Positions 24,071 to 31,513 of a DNA stretch of 64,000 nt are shown here, piece by piece. Under the pieces are notes generated by a model that worked only from the letters and a program-made list of their open reading frames with translations, had not been told where the DNA came from and did no database searches. This DNA is from an uncultured Poribacteria bacterium (lineage in GTDB: Bacteria; Poribacteria; WGA-4E; WGA-3G): contig OY282383.1 in the NCBI GenBank assembly GCA_958295855.1, forward strand, positions 5,146,329 to 5,210,328. Direction: 5' to 3'. Numbering within the stretch: the stretch's first letter is position 1; each line of letters opens with the position of its first letter. A program made the position numbers and the translations under genes.

Positions 24071-25390
24071 ATGTTGGACCTAATTGTCGTTGTCAGTAGC
24101 ATTGTCGCCCTGCTCATTATTATCTACAAATTCAAGCAGGCTCATCAACATAACAAACACCTCACGGACGAATTGAAACAAGAACGTCAGCGCAACGCGA
24201 ACATTGAAAGTGACTTAGCACATGCTAACCAAAAGATGGAGCACATCTCTAACGAATTGGAACGGGTGAAATCAAACTCTCTCCCAATCCGGGAATCGCG
24301 TGAAGAGCATCTCTCTAGCGAAAATGAACGCCTCACCAATGAACTAAAACAGGAACACCAGCGCAACGTGAATCTTGAAAGAAAATTAAGGATTTCTGGA
24401 TCTTCATTGTCGCAGGCTAGTCAAGACAACGAAGGTCTTTCTAACCAACTGGCGCAGGAACGCCTACGCAATACGGAACTTGAAAAGGAATTAAGAATTT
24501 CCGGTTCTTCAGCGTACCACACGCTTCTTGATGCTATTTACGCTGAAAAGCGTATAGAAACGGACGAGCAAAGACAGAAATTTCTTGGGCATCTACGAAA
24601 AGTTTCCGAGGAATTAGGGAAAGAATATCAGGCACAGTGCTTCTCACCAGATTATTCCAGACAGGATTATCAAGAAGCGTATTTGTTACGCTACTTTTTG
24701 CCATATTCCCAACCTATTCCCTACCTTCTCAACCGTCTAATTCTAAAAAAGGATTTTCCATGTCAACTACCGCAAGATGGAACATTGACTGCCTCTTTCT
24801 TCGGATGCGGTCCCGGACCTGAACTTTACGGACTTATGCACTACTTGGGCGGATCTCAATCAGGTATTAATATTTCCGCAGCTATGTTGGATATTGCGAC
24901 TTGGGAACATGGCAGAAAAATTGTCTTTGAGCACTTATTACCTCGCGTAAAAGTTCGCGAATTCAAGTCAAATCTCGTAGGCAACGCAAGAGATTTTTTG
25001 CCCGATGATTCGGAAAAGTGGGTTAGCAACTCCGACTTAATTGTCATTCAACATTGTCTAAACGAACAAGGCAATGCAAGGGATAAGCAACTACTTGAAA
25101 ACTTAGAACAGATAGTGAGAAAAATGAAGCCCGGGGCAGTCATGTTAATCGTTGAGCGTGCGAAATATCTAGACACTAAGGACCTATTTGGTAAATTCCG
25201 CTATGAGTTGGACAAAAAATTCGGTAACAGCTTAGCTATTGAAGGCCTAATCAAAAAGCGCGATGGCATTGAAATTAAACCAATTCTTGAGGTTATTCCT
25301 AAAGAGTTAGCAGCCTATTTCTTTATGGAGGATTCCTCAAACTCTGTAAACCCCGTAAAATTTATTTGGATGGCTATAGCCAAAAAGTAA
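24071..25390 (+). CDS. Membrane-anchored coiled coil with methyltransferase-like domain
   Basis: 439 aa. Residues 1-21 form a membrane anchor (LDLIVVVSSIVALLIIIYKF). Residues ~30-155 are a coiled coil with repeated blocks of the LKQERQRNANIE type. Residues ~235-435 have a class I Rossmann look: TASFFGCGPGPELYGLM as motif I, SDLIVIQHCLNE as motif IV and PGAVMLIVERAKYL. Could be an S-adenosylmethionine methyltransferase; substrate unknown. Its start lies 3 bp after alkB, so a demethylase and a possible methylase are made together. Confidence 0.65.
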   Translation: MLDLIVVVSSIVALLIIIYKFKQAHQHNKHLTDELKQERQRNANIESDLAHANQKMEHISNELERVKSNSLPIRESREEHLSSENERLTNELKQEHQRNVNLERKLRISGSSLSQASQDNEGLSNQLAQERLRNTELEKELRISGSSAYHTLLDAIYAEKRIETDEQRQKFLGHLRKVSEELGKEYQAQCFSPDYSRQDYQEAYLLRYFLPYSQPIPYLLNRLILKKDFPCQLPQDGTLTASFFGCGPGPELYGLMHYLGGSQSGINISAAMLDIATWEHGRKIVFEHLLPRVKVREFKSNLVGNARDFLPDDSEKWVSNSDLIVIQHCLNEQGNARDKQLLENLEQIVRKMKPGAVMLIVERAKYLDTKDLFGKFRYELDKKFGNSLAIEGLIKKRDGIEIKPILEVIPKELAAYFFMEDSSNSVNPVKFIWMAIAKK

Positions 25391-25441
25391 TTGGCTATGG
25401 CATGTAGTTGTCAAATACCTAAGAAGGAAAAACAAATGATT

Positions 25442-25480
25442 GAGACGGGAGTGCCAAAAAGTGCATCCTGTCTCTTTTTT
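25442..25480 (+). terminator. Rho-independent terminator after the methyltransferase-like gene
   Basis: GAGACGGGAGTGC and GTGCATCCTGTCTC pair around AAAAA and are followed by six T. Confidence 0.7.
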
Positions 25481-25481
25481 C

Positions 25482-25510
25482 TTGCCTTCAAAACCATTTC
25501 ATGCTATCCT
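25482..25510 (+). promoter_or_regulatory. Array promoter module, copy 1
   Basis: TTGCCT, 17-nt spacer, TATCCT, then TCTAAGGAG before ATG. The same module recurs at 28205, 29324, 30350 and 31464. Confidence 0.65.
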
Positions 25511-25531
25511 ATTCTCTAAGGAGATTGTGAT

Positions 25532-25762
25532 ATGCATCACCCCACAGACACCCATCGCACCGCAAAAGAGTTATCGCCGGCAGAACTGGCGGCATACCGC
25601 CGGCGGCTCGATCAGCACTTTCAAAATCGGAAGGTGGATGAGGCGTTGCTGCACCGCGCATGGCACACTGCTATTGACATTAACGTTGACAAAAAACGCG
25701 AAATTTGCGATAATAGGATTAGTTTTGAACAGTTTGGCGATTTTTTGCAAAAAAATGTTTGA
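25532..25762 (+). pseudogene. Truncated nucleotidyltransferase-HEPN gene (first array member)
   Basis: The first 47 codons (MHHPTDTHRTAKELSPAEL to RAWHTA) match the intact array members. It then breaks off into unrelated A+T-rich sequence and stops after 76 codons, before the G-S and DxD catalytic motifs. Promoter and ribosome binding site are intact, so a non-catalytic N-terminal peptide could still be made. Confidence 0.85.
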
Positions 25763-25929
25763 CATTTATTGCATTTTTCGTGGATGCCCCAAGGGGCGGA
25801 TTTACCCCCACCCTTATATTCACGGGCGTTAAGTAAATATCCTTCACTAGACAGCGACGACTTTCGTCGGCGTTTTGTCTTCGACCCCGCACGCATTCTT
25901 TGCGTAGCGGGCTATTTCTGTTGCATCCG

Positions 25930-26026
25930 GAATGCACAGGGAGAACCCATCGCGAGCGGTGTCTATTTCTACACGCTGAAGGCGGGTAATTTCTCAGCGA
26001 CGAAGAAGATGCTGATTCGGAAGTAG
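25930..26026 (+). pseudogene. 3' remnant of a secreted protein gene (C-terminal sorting-type tail)
   Basis: Encodes NAQGEPIASGVYFYTLKAGN followed by FSATKKMLIRK and a stop, the typical end of FlgD-Ig/type IX-like sorting domains. No upstream part of such a gene is present, so this is a fragment left by recombination. Confidence 0.65.
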
Positions 26027-26055
26027 GAGAGACCTCCCGGTCTCGATTTCTCGTC

Positions 26056-26084
26056 GGTAGGCGCGCTTTCAAAGCGCGCCTACC
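26056..26084. repeat. Dispersed palindrome with 14-bp stem
   Basis: GGTAGGCGCGCTTT and AAAGCGCGCCTACC around a single base; relative of 2737-2765. Two copies of GGCGAGGGCTxGTCCC follow near 26096 and 26151. Confidence 0.65.
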
Positions 26085-26189
26085 GCGAAACGTAGGGCGA
26101 GGGCTTGTCCCTCGCCATGCAGCGGGCGTTACCGTCTTCTTCACCGTTGGGCGAGGGCTAGTCCCGCGCCTTTCATGAAAATTTTAATG

Positions 26190-26218
26190 TTGTTTTTTGT
26201 GGAAAAATTCGGTATAAT
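26190..26218 (+). promoter_or_regulatory. Promoter of the protease operon
   Basis: TTGTTT, 17-nt spacer, TATAAT, then a TTAGGC/GCCTAA palindrome at the start of the leader. Confidence 0.65.
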
Positions 26219-26258
26219 AAGTGTTAGGCATTAAGCCTAAACCAAACCGGAGGTTTGC

Positions 26259-27233
26259 ATGCTCACTCCAAGACAACTTAAGGCAAAGCAGGCTGTATCC
26301 GCGTACTTTCGTGGTCCGTCTGTCTCAGCGGCGGCAGTTGGAAGATCAATAGAGCCCGGGCCCATCTCAGAAGATATAATCGGCTGGGGCATTGGGGCAA
26401 AAATCGTTGATGGCACGGTTTTGTCTGGGGAATCCACAGTTCGAGTCTACGTACGCGAATTATTACCGAATCAAAGGTTTCCCCACCAGTTCGGTGATCT
26501 GCCGACTGATGTTGTCGCAGTAGGTCAGATTGTTGCTTACCAAGATCTACACCGTCCGACTCCATGTGGTGTTTCTGCTGGACACCCAGACGTTACGGCA
26601 GGAACACTCGGGTGCCTTGTTGAGAGAGATGGGAATCACTACATCTTGAGTAACAACCATGTGTTGGCTAACAGTAATGCCGCGAGAGAAGGGGATCCGG
26701 TGATTCAACCCTGCTCAGCGGATGGTGGAACGCTCCCTGATGATAGGATTGCGACTCTTGAACCGTACCAAGAGATTGATTTCACCGGAAGGTCTAACGA
26801 TATCGATGCAGCGATAGCATTGGTTGGAGACTGTAACCAAGATGTCGTCTCACCAGAGATTATTGATATTGGAAGACTTAACTCTACGCCGCGAACGGCC
26901 ATGGAGGGTCAAACCGTCCGAAAGTATGGTCGAACAACAGGGCACACGACCGGTGTCGTATCGGATATTAGCGGTGACTTCTGGGTAAATTATGGGGACG
27001 GTACTCAAAACCTTCGGGCATGGTTTGAAAACCAGATTGTGGTAAAGAACAAGGGTTCTTCAGGTTTCTTCTCCCAAGGTGGTGACTCTGGTTCACTCAT
27101 TGTGGATGCTGAGACACGTGATCCGGTTGCCTTGCTCTTTGCTGGATCAGAGGATGGCGAGATAACTATCGCAAATCCTATAAAGCTAGTTCTCCAACAC
27201 TACGGCGTAACTGTCGTTGGACAAGAGGAATAA
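26259..27233 (+). CDS. Trypsin-like serine protease with N-terminal accessory domain
   Basis: 324 aa, ATG after CCGGAGGTTTGC. Catalytic triad H134 (LSNNHVLA), D183 (NDIDAAIALV) and S277 (GGDSGSLIV). Residues ~40-95 form an accessory domain (WGIGAKI...VRVYVRE...LPTDVVAVGQIVAY) that is found detached in two small proteins downstream. No signal peptide, so probably cytoplasmic. Proteases of this type with N-terminal add-on domains occur in bacterial conflict systems. Followed 4 bp later by the first detached-domain gene. Confidence 0.88.
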   Translation: MLTPRQLKAKQAVSAYFRGPSVSAAAVGRSIEPGPISEDIIGWGIGAKIVDGTVLSGESTVRVYVRELLPNQRFPHQFGDLPTDVVAVGQIVAYQDLHRPTPCGVSAGHPDVTAGTLGCLVERDGNHYILSNNHVLANSNAAREGDPVIQPCSADGGTLPDDRIATLEPYQEIDFTGRSNDIDAAIALVGDCNQDVVSPEIIDIGRLNSTPRTAMEGQTVRKYGRTTGHTTGVVSDISGDFWVNYGDGTQNLRAWFENQIVVKNKGSSGFFSQGGDSGSLIVDAETRDPVALLFAGSEDGEITIANPIKLVLQHYGVTVVGQEE

Positions 27234-27237
27234 AGTC

Positions 27238-27462
27238 ATGAAAACGATTTTTGAGGCAAAGAAACACTTCGGAGCACGTTATCGTTCCGAAGAAGGTTTT
27301 GTCGGCGTAGGCATCGGCCGCGCCGCAAATTCCGAGGCTTTGCGGGTTTATGTGGCAGGAGCTGATTCTCCCATCGCGCAGAAACTCAAAAGTGAAGCGA
27401 CTTTTGAGGGATTTCCTATCGTCGTGGAAGTGACGGGAAAGGTGCGCGCGCTTCCTGCATAA
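27238..27462 (+). CDS. Detached protease accessory domain, copy A1
   Basis: 74 aa, MKTIFEAKKHFGARYRSE. Its core (GFVGVGIGRAANSEALRVYV, then FEGFPIVVEVTGKVRAL) follows the same order as the protease N-terminal domain: a GIG turn, RVYV, a variable loop, then xVxVxG. It may act as a free pro-domain or decoy binding the protease (inference). GAGGAATAAAGTC supplies the ribosome binding site over the protease stop. Near-identical to copy A2 at 27911. Confidence 0.7.
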   Translation: MKTIFEAKKHFGARYRSEEGFVGVGIGRAANSEALRVYVAGADSPIAQKLKSEATFEGFPIVVEVTGKVRALPA

Positions 27463-27473
27463 CCCGGCCAATA

Positions 27474-27505
27474 GAGGGCTCGCAAGCGGCGAGCCCTCTC
27501 TTTTT
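27474..27505 (+). terminator. Terminator after A1
   Basis: GAGGGCTCGC/GCGAGCCCTC, 10-bp stem, 5-nt loop, then TCTTTTT. It would separate protease-A1 from the inhibitor-A2 pair, or attenuate between them. Confidence 0.75.
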
Positions 27506-27597
27506 GAAAATCGCCAATTCAGACAGAAAGAGGAGTCGGACCCGGGAGATTACACCTACCGGCAGCGAATATCCAGGGCAAATATTGAGGGAAGTGA

Positions 27598-27906
27598 ATG
27601 AAAATCAGTTTTGTTCAGTCAGGCGGATTTATGGGGATGCTCACCGGGTGTGAACTTGATACCGAAGGGCTTGCACCGGACACGGCCCAAGAATTGGAGC
27701 AAATCGCTAATGCAAGTGGGCTTGTAACATCGGGAACGTTTTTCTCGGAGTCCAGCCGAGATCTCTATCAATATGACATAACCATTGAAGATGGGGACTC
27801 GGCAATCTCTGTCATCTATGATGATGCAACGCTTCCTGCCTCCGCGCAATCGCTGGTGGATTACCTACAAGAGCACGCAGTCCCTAAGCCCTTGACAAAT
27901 GGGTAG
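27598..27906 (+). CDS. Emfourin-like protease inhibitor
   Basis: 102 aa, ATG after GAGGGAAGTGA. The order KISFVQSGGFMGMLTGCELD, LAPDTAQELEQ, RDLYQYDITIED and DDATLPASAQSLVDYL matches emfourin-type inhibitors, known for blocking protealysin-like metalloproteases. Here it lies with a serine protease, not a metalloprotease, so its target may differ. Its stop overlaps the region of the next start. Confidence 0.75.
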   Translation: MKISFVQSGGFMGMLTGCELDTEGLAPDTAQELEQIANASGLVTSGTFFSESSRDLYQYDITIEDGDSAISVIYDDATLPASAQSLVDYLQEHAVPKPLTNG

Positions 27907-27910
27907 CCTT

Positions 27911-28135
27911 ATGAAAACGATTTTTGAGGCAAAGGAACGCTTCGGAGCACGCTATCGTTCCGAAGAAGGGTTCGTCGGCGTAGGCATTGGCCGCGCCGCA
28001 AATTCCGAGGCTTTGCGGGTTTATGTAGCAGGATCCGATTCTCCCATCGCGCAGAAACTCAAAAGTGAAACGACTTTTGAGGGATTTCCTGTCGTTGTGA
28101 AAGTGGCAGGAAAATTCCGCGCGCTGCCGGCATAG
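27911..28135 (+). CDS. Detached protease accessory domain, copy A2
   Basis: 74 aa, almost identical to A1 in protein and DNA (MKTIFEAKERFGARYRSE). The start is set by alignment with A1; an ATG four codons earlier overlaps the inhibitor stop. The near-identity shows a recent duplication on both sides of the inhibitor gene, after which terminators of similar sequence follow each copy. Confidence 0.7.
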   Translation: MKTIFEAKERFGARYRSEEGFVGVGIGRAANSEALRVYVAGSDSPIAQKLKSETTFEGFPVVVKVAGKFRALPA

Positions 28136-28173
28136 CCCGGCCCAGTAGGAAAGACCTCTGGTCCCGATAAAGG

Positions 28174-28203
28174 GGCTCGCAACGCTGCGAGCCTCTCTTT
28201 TTT
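28174..28203 (+). terminator. Terminator after A2
   Basis: GGCTCGCA/TGCGAGCC, 8-bp stem, ACGC loop, then TCTCTTTTTT. The next array promoter begins inside its T tract. Confidence 0.8.
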
Positions 28204-28204
28204 C

Positions 28205-28233
28205 TTGCCTTCAAAACTATTTCATGCTATCCT
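28205..28233 (+). promoter_or_regulatory. Array promoter module, copy 2
   Basis: TTGCCT, 17-nt spacer, TATCCT; AAGGAG and ATG follow exactly as in copy 1. Confidence 0.65.
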
Positions 28234-28254
28234 ATTCTCTAAGGAGATTGTGAT

Positions 28255-29214
28255 ATGCATCACCCAACAGACACCCATCGCACTGCAAAAGAGTTATCGC
28301 CCGAAGAGTTGGCACAATATCGCAAGCGGCTCGATCAGCACTTTCAAAATCGGAAGGTGGATGAGGCGTTGCTGCACCGCGCCTGGCACACCGCGCATCG
28401 GGTAGCAGCCCTGCTCTACAAAGATTTCGGTGCGACGCAGGTTGCTGTCTTCGGGTCGCTTGCGGAACGGGAGTGGTTCTCAAAAGGGTCCGATATTGAT
28501 ATTGCAGTCTGGGGACTTCCATCTGACAAATATTTTCTCGCCGTTGCGGAAACCATCGGCTTCAGTCGAGAATTCAAAATTGATTTAATCAATTTTGAAA
28601 ATTGTAAAGGTCTGTTTCGCGAGCGCGTCCAGAACCAAGCGGTGCCGATTCAGAACGGCGAAACGGGCTTTATCTCATTGACTGTTGATAATTGCCAAGC
28701 AACGTTTATGAAAAGAGAGGACATTTTTGAAGTGGACCAGAATAGGCTGATCCAACGTATCTCCGAGGAGCACATAAAAATAACGCAGGAAGTTGAAAAA
28801 ATTCGAGGCGATTTGCAAAAACTCGAAACGGCTCCTATTGAATACAAGGAAAGTTTGGAAATTCTTATTGCCCGCCGCCTCTATGATTTCTATAAAGGTC
28901 TGGAAAACATTTTCAGGCGAATTGCACGAGAGGTTGATGGCAACCTACCACACGGCGAGGAATGGCACAAGACTCTACTACAGCAGATGGCGAAACCGAG
29001 AGCGTCGCGTCCACCTGTGCTTTCTCAAGAAACCGGTTCGGAACTACAGAAACTTTTAGCGTTTCGCCACGTTTTCATCTATATCTACGCCGATGAATTG
29101 GACTATGAACAAACGCTGGAGAATGCTAGACGGGTCTACGAGGTATTTCCCAACGTCTCTGAAGAATTGGACGTGTTCATAACGTGGCTGAAAAAGCAGG
29201 AATCCGATGCGTAG
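28255..29214 (+). CDS. Nucleotidyltransferase-HEPN-like fusion, array member 1
   Basis: 319 aa. Transferase domain with G67-S68, D80, D82 (GSDIDIAVWG) and D110 (FKIDLINFE). Helical C-terminal HEPN-like domain with FRHVFIYIYADELDYE; the HEPN His position is Tyr. Residues ~85-135 and the last ~75 are nearly identical to member 2, while the middle (~140-215) differs, so the genes are mosaics. Single-chain version of the MntA/HepT pair: the transferase may modify its own or another member's RNase domain (inference). Confidence 0.82.
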   Translation: MHHPTDTHRTAKELSPEELAQYRKRLDQHFQNRKVDEALLHRAWHTAHRVAALLYKDFGATQVAVFGSLAEREWFSKGSDIDIAVWGLPSDKYFLAVAETIGFSREFKIDLINFENCKGLFRERVQNQAVPIQNGETGFISLTVDNCQATFMKREDIFEVDQNRLIQRISEEHIKITQEVEKIRGDLQKLETAPIEYKESLEILIARRLYDFYKGLENIFRRIAREVDGNLPHGEEWHKTLLQQMAKPRASRPPVLSQETGSELQKLLAFRHVFIYIYADELDYEQTLENARRVYEVFPNVSEELDVFITWLKKQESDA

Positions 29215-29323
29215 ATAATGAACGCCTAAACCTTCCTTCAGTGATTCAGACAATCAAAAGCCTCGGTCCGCTACCGAATCTCTACTATAGAACGAAACGT
29301 CCGTACTCGTCTAATTTCTTTCT

Positions 29324-29353
29324 TTGCATTTATACCGCATTTCATGCTATCCT
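29324..29353 (+). promoter_or_regulatory. Array promoter module, copy 3
   Basis: TTGCAT, 18-nt spacer, TATCCT. The ~60 bp upstream (GAACGAAACGTCCGTACTCG) is duplicated before member 3. Confidence 0.65.
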
Positions 29354-29374
29354 ATTCTCTAAGGAGATTGTGAT

Positions 29375-30310
29375 ATGCATCACCCCGCAGACACCCATCG
29401 CACCGCAAAAGAGTTATCGCCCGAAGAGTTGAAGGCATACCGACGGCAGCTCGATCAGCAATTTCAAAACCGGAAAGTGGATGAGGCGTTGCTGCAGCGT
29501 GCATGGCACACCGCGCATCGGGTAGCAGCCCTGCTCTACAAAGATTTCGGCGCGACGCAGGTGGCCGTATTCGGTTCACTTGCCGGACAGGATTGGTTCT
29601 CAAAAGGGTCCGATATTGATATCGTCGCTTGGGGGATTCCATCCGATATGTATTTGCTCGCCGTTGCGGAAACCATCGGCTTCAGTCGAGAATTCAAAAT
29701 TGATTTAATCAATTTTGAAAATTGTAAAGGGCTATTTCGCGAGCGCGTCCAGAACCAAGCCGTTCCGATTCAGAACGGCGAAACGAATTGTCAAGCAACC
29801 CTTATGAAGATAAAGGAAATTGACTCAGTGAACCAGGAGGAGTTGATACAGCGTCTTTCTGATGGATACACAAAAGTAGAAGGGGCTGTCGGACTCCTCA
29901 GGGAAGCATTACAAAACATTGAAGATGCTCCGGCGCGTTACAGACGTAGCATAGAACTTGAGATTGCTAGATACCTCTACGATTTCTATAAACAATTGGA
30001 AAACATTTTTGAGAGAATCGCTCGAGAGGTCGACGAGGCACTGCCTATAGGAGCAGAATGGCATAAAGCCCTTCTAGAACAAATGGCGGAACCAAGAATG
30101 GCACGTCCACCTGTGCTTTCTCAAGAAACCTGTTCGGAACTACAGAAACTTTTAGCGTTTCGCCACGTTTTCACCTATATCTACGGGGCTGAGCTAGACT
30201 ACGAGCGAATGCTGGAGAATGCCGAGCGAGTCAACGAGATATTTCCGAATGTCTCTGAAGAATTGGACGTGTTCATAACGTGGCTGAAAAAGCAGGAATC
30301 CGATGAGTAG
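29375..30310 (+). CDS. Nucleotidyltransferase-HEPN-like fusion, array member 2
   Basis: 311 aa. GSLAGQDWFSKGSDIDIVAWG carries the transferase motif, split here at GS and DxD; third Asp in FKIDLINFE. C-terminal FRHVFTYIYGAELDYE with Tyr at the HEPN His position. The central helical part is unlike member 1, although both ends are shared, which suggests segmental exchange. Own promoter and AAGGAG. Confidence 0.82.
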   Translation: MHHPADTHRTAKELSPEELKAYRRQLDQQFQNRKVDEALLQRAWHTAHRVAALLYKDFGATQVAVFGSLAGQDWFSKGSDIDIVAWGIPSDMYLLAVAETIGFSREFKIDLINFENCKGLFRERVQNQAVPIQNGETNCQATLMKIKEIDSVNQEELIQRLSDGYTKVEGAVGLLREALQNIEDAPARYRRSIELEIARYLYDFYKQLENIFERIAREVDEALPIGAEWHKALLEQMAEPRMARPPVLSQETCSELQKLLAFRHVFTYIYGAELDYERMLENAERVNEIFPNVSEELDVFITWLKKQESDE

Positions 30311-30349
30311 ATATAGAACGAAACGTCCGTACTCGTCTAATTTCTTTCC

Positions 30350-30379
30350 TTGCATTTATACCGCATTTCATGCTATCCT
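30350..30379 (+). promoter_or_regulatory. Array promoter module, copy 4
   Basis: TTGCAT, 18-nt spacer, TATCCT, same flanks as copy 3. Confidence 0.65.
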
Positions 30380-30400
30380 ATTCTCTAAGGAGATTGTGAT

Positions 30401-31336
30401 ATGCATCACCCCACAGACACCCATCGCACTGCAAAAGAGTTATCGCCCGAAGAGTTGAAGGAATACCGCCGGCGGCTCGATGAGCACTTTCAAAATCGGA
30501 AGGTGGATGAGGCGTTGCTGCACCGCGCCTGGCACACCGCGCATCGGGTAGCAGCCCTGCTCTATGAAGATTTCGGTGCGACGCAGGTGGCCGTCTTCGG
30601 TTCGCTTGCCGAGCAGGATTGGTTCTCAAAAGGGTCGGATATTGATATTGCAGTCTGGGGGCTTCCGGGGGATACATATCTTGATGCTGTCTGGGAAACC
30701 AGAAACTTTAGTCCAGAGTTTAAAATCGATCTCGTCAACTTTCACAGTGCGACAGGGCGATTTCGCGCTCGGATTCAGAGCCAAGCTGTTTCTATTCAAA
30801 TAGGGGAGACAGCCCTCAACAAATTAACCTCTGCGAAAAGGGGGGAAACTTACGAAGTGAAGAGGCGAAACCTCATTGAGCGAATCGCTGATGAACGCAG
30901 AAAAATAGAACGAACCGTCGAAGAAATCAGGAAACGCTTGAAAAAAATGGAATCCGCATCTGGTGAAGACTTAGAAGATCTCAAAGCCTTGGTTGCCCTA
31001 CGCCTCCTTGTTTTCTACACCGGCTTGGAGAACATTTTCGCGCGCATTGCCCGAGAAATTGACATGGATGAACCGAAAGGAAAAGAGTGGCATAAGGAGC
31101 TGTTAAAACAAATGGCAGAATCATGCCCATCGCGCCCGGCTGTGATTTCTGCAAAAACAGCTGCGGCTCTAGGCATCGTTTTAAAGTTCCGCCACCGCCT
31201 CAGAAATATCTACGTATTTGAATTGCATCCCGAGAAAACAGTTGAAAACGCAAAGCAGGTTTGTGAGATATTTGACAGTCTCTCTGCGGAACTGGATGCC
31301 TTCATCGCTCGCTTAGAAAAACAGGAAAATGACTGA
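30401..31336 (+). CDS. Nucleotidyltransferase-HEPN-like fusion, array member 3
   Basis: 311 aa. Transferase motif with GSDIDIAVWG and FKIDLVNFH. C-terminal half is divergent from members 1 and 2 and closer in style to the solitary copy at 14.6 kb (FRHRLRNIYVFEL, with Asn at the HEPN His position). Its last codons (KQEND) overlap an abortive copy of the vWA gene start. Confidence 0.82.
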   Translation: MHHPTDTHRTAKELSPEELKEYRRRLDEHFQNRKVDEALLHRAWHTAHRVAALLYEDFGATQVAVFGSLAEQDWFSKGSDIDIAVWGLPGDTYLDAVWETRNFSPEFKIDLVNFHSATGRFRARIQSQAVSIQIGETALNKLTSAKRGETYEVKRRNLIERIADERRKIERTVEEIRKRLKKMESASGEDLEDLKALVALRLLVFYTGLENIFARIAREIDMDEPKGKEWHKELLKQMAESCPSRPAVISAKTAAALGIVLKFRHRLRNIYVFELHPEKTVENAKQVCEIFDSLSAELDAFIARLEKQEND

Positions 31337-31364
31337 ACAAACTCTCCTCCAAAATAAATTCTGA
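31329..31364 (+). pseudogene. Aborted copy of the vWA gene start
   Basis: ATGACTGAACAAACTCTCC matches the real vWA start at 32403 with one change and overlaps the end of member 3 in the same way; the frame stops after 11 codons. It shows that member plus the start of vWA was once duplicated. Confidence 0.75.
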
Positions 31365-31463
31365 AACCTTGGGAAACTCACAATGCCATCTATCAGCAAC
31401 GCCGGAGCGCGTATCGCCTTTCCATCCGGACAGGCGCGCTTATTCCCCGCCTAATTTCTTCTC

Positions 31464-31492
31464 TTGCATCCAAAACCATTTCATGCTATCCT
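31464..31492 (+). promoter_or_regulatory. Array promoter module, copy 5
   Basis: TTGCAT, 17-nt spacer, TATCCT. The ribosome binding site is changed to AAGGCG and the next bases differ (TTTTTAAC), so translation of member 4 and the coupled vWA gene may be weaker. Confidence 0.6.
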
Positions 31493-31513
31493 ATTCTCTA
31501 AGGCGTTTTTAAC

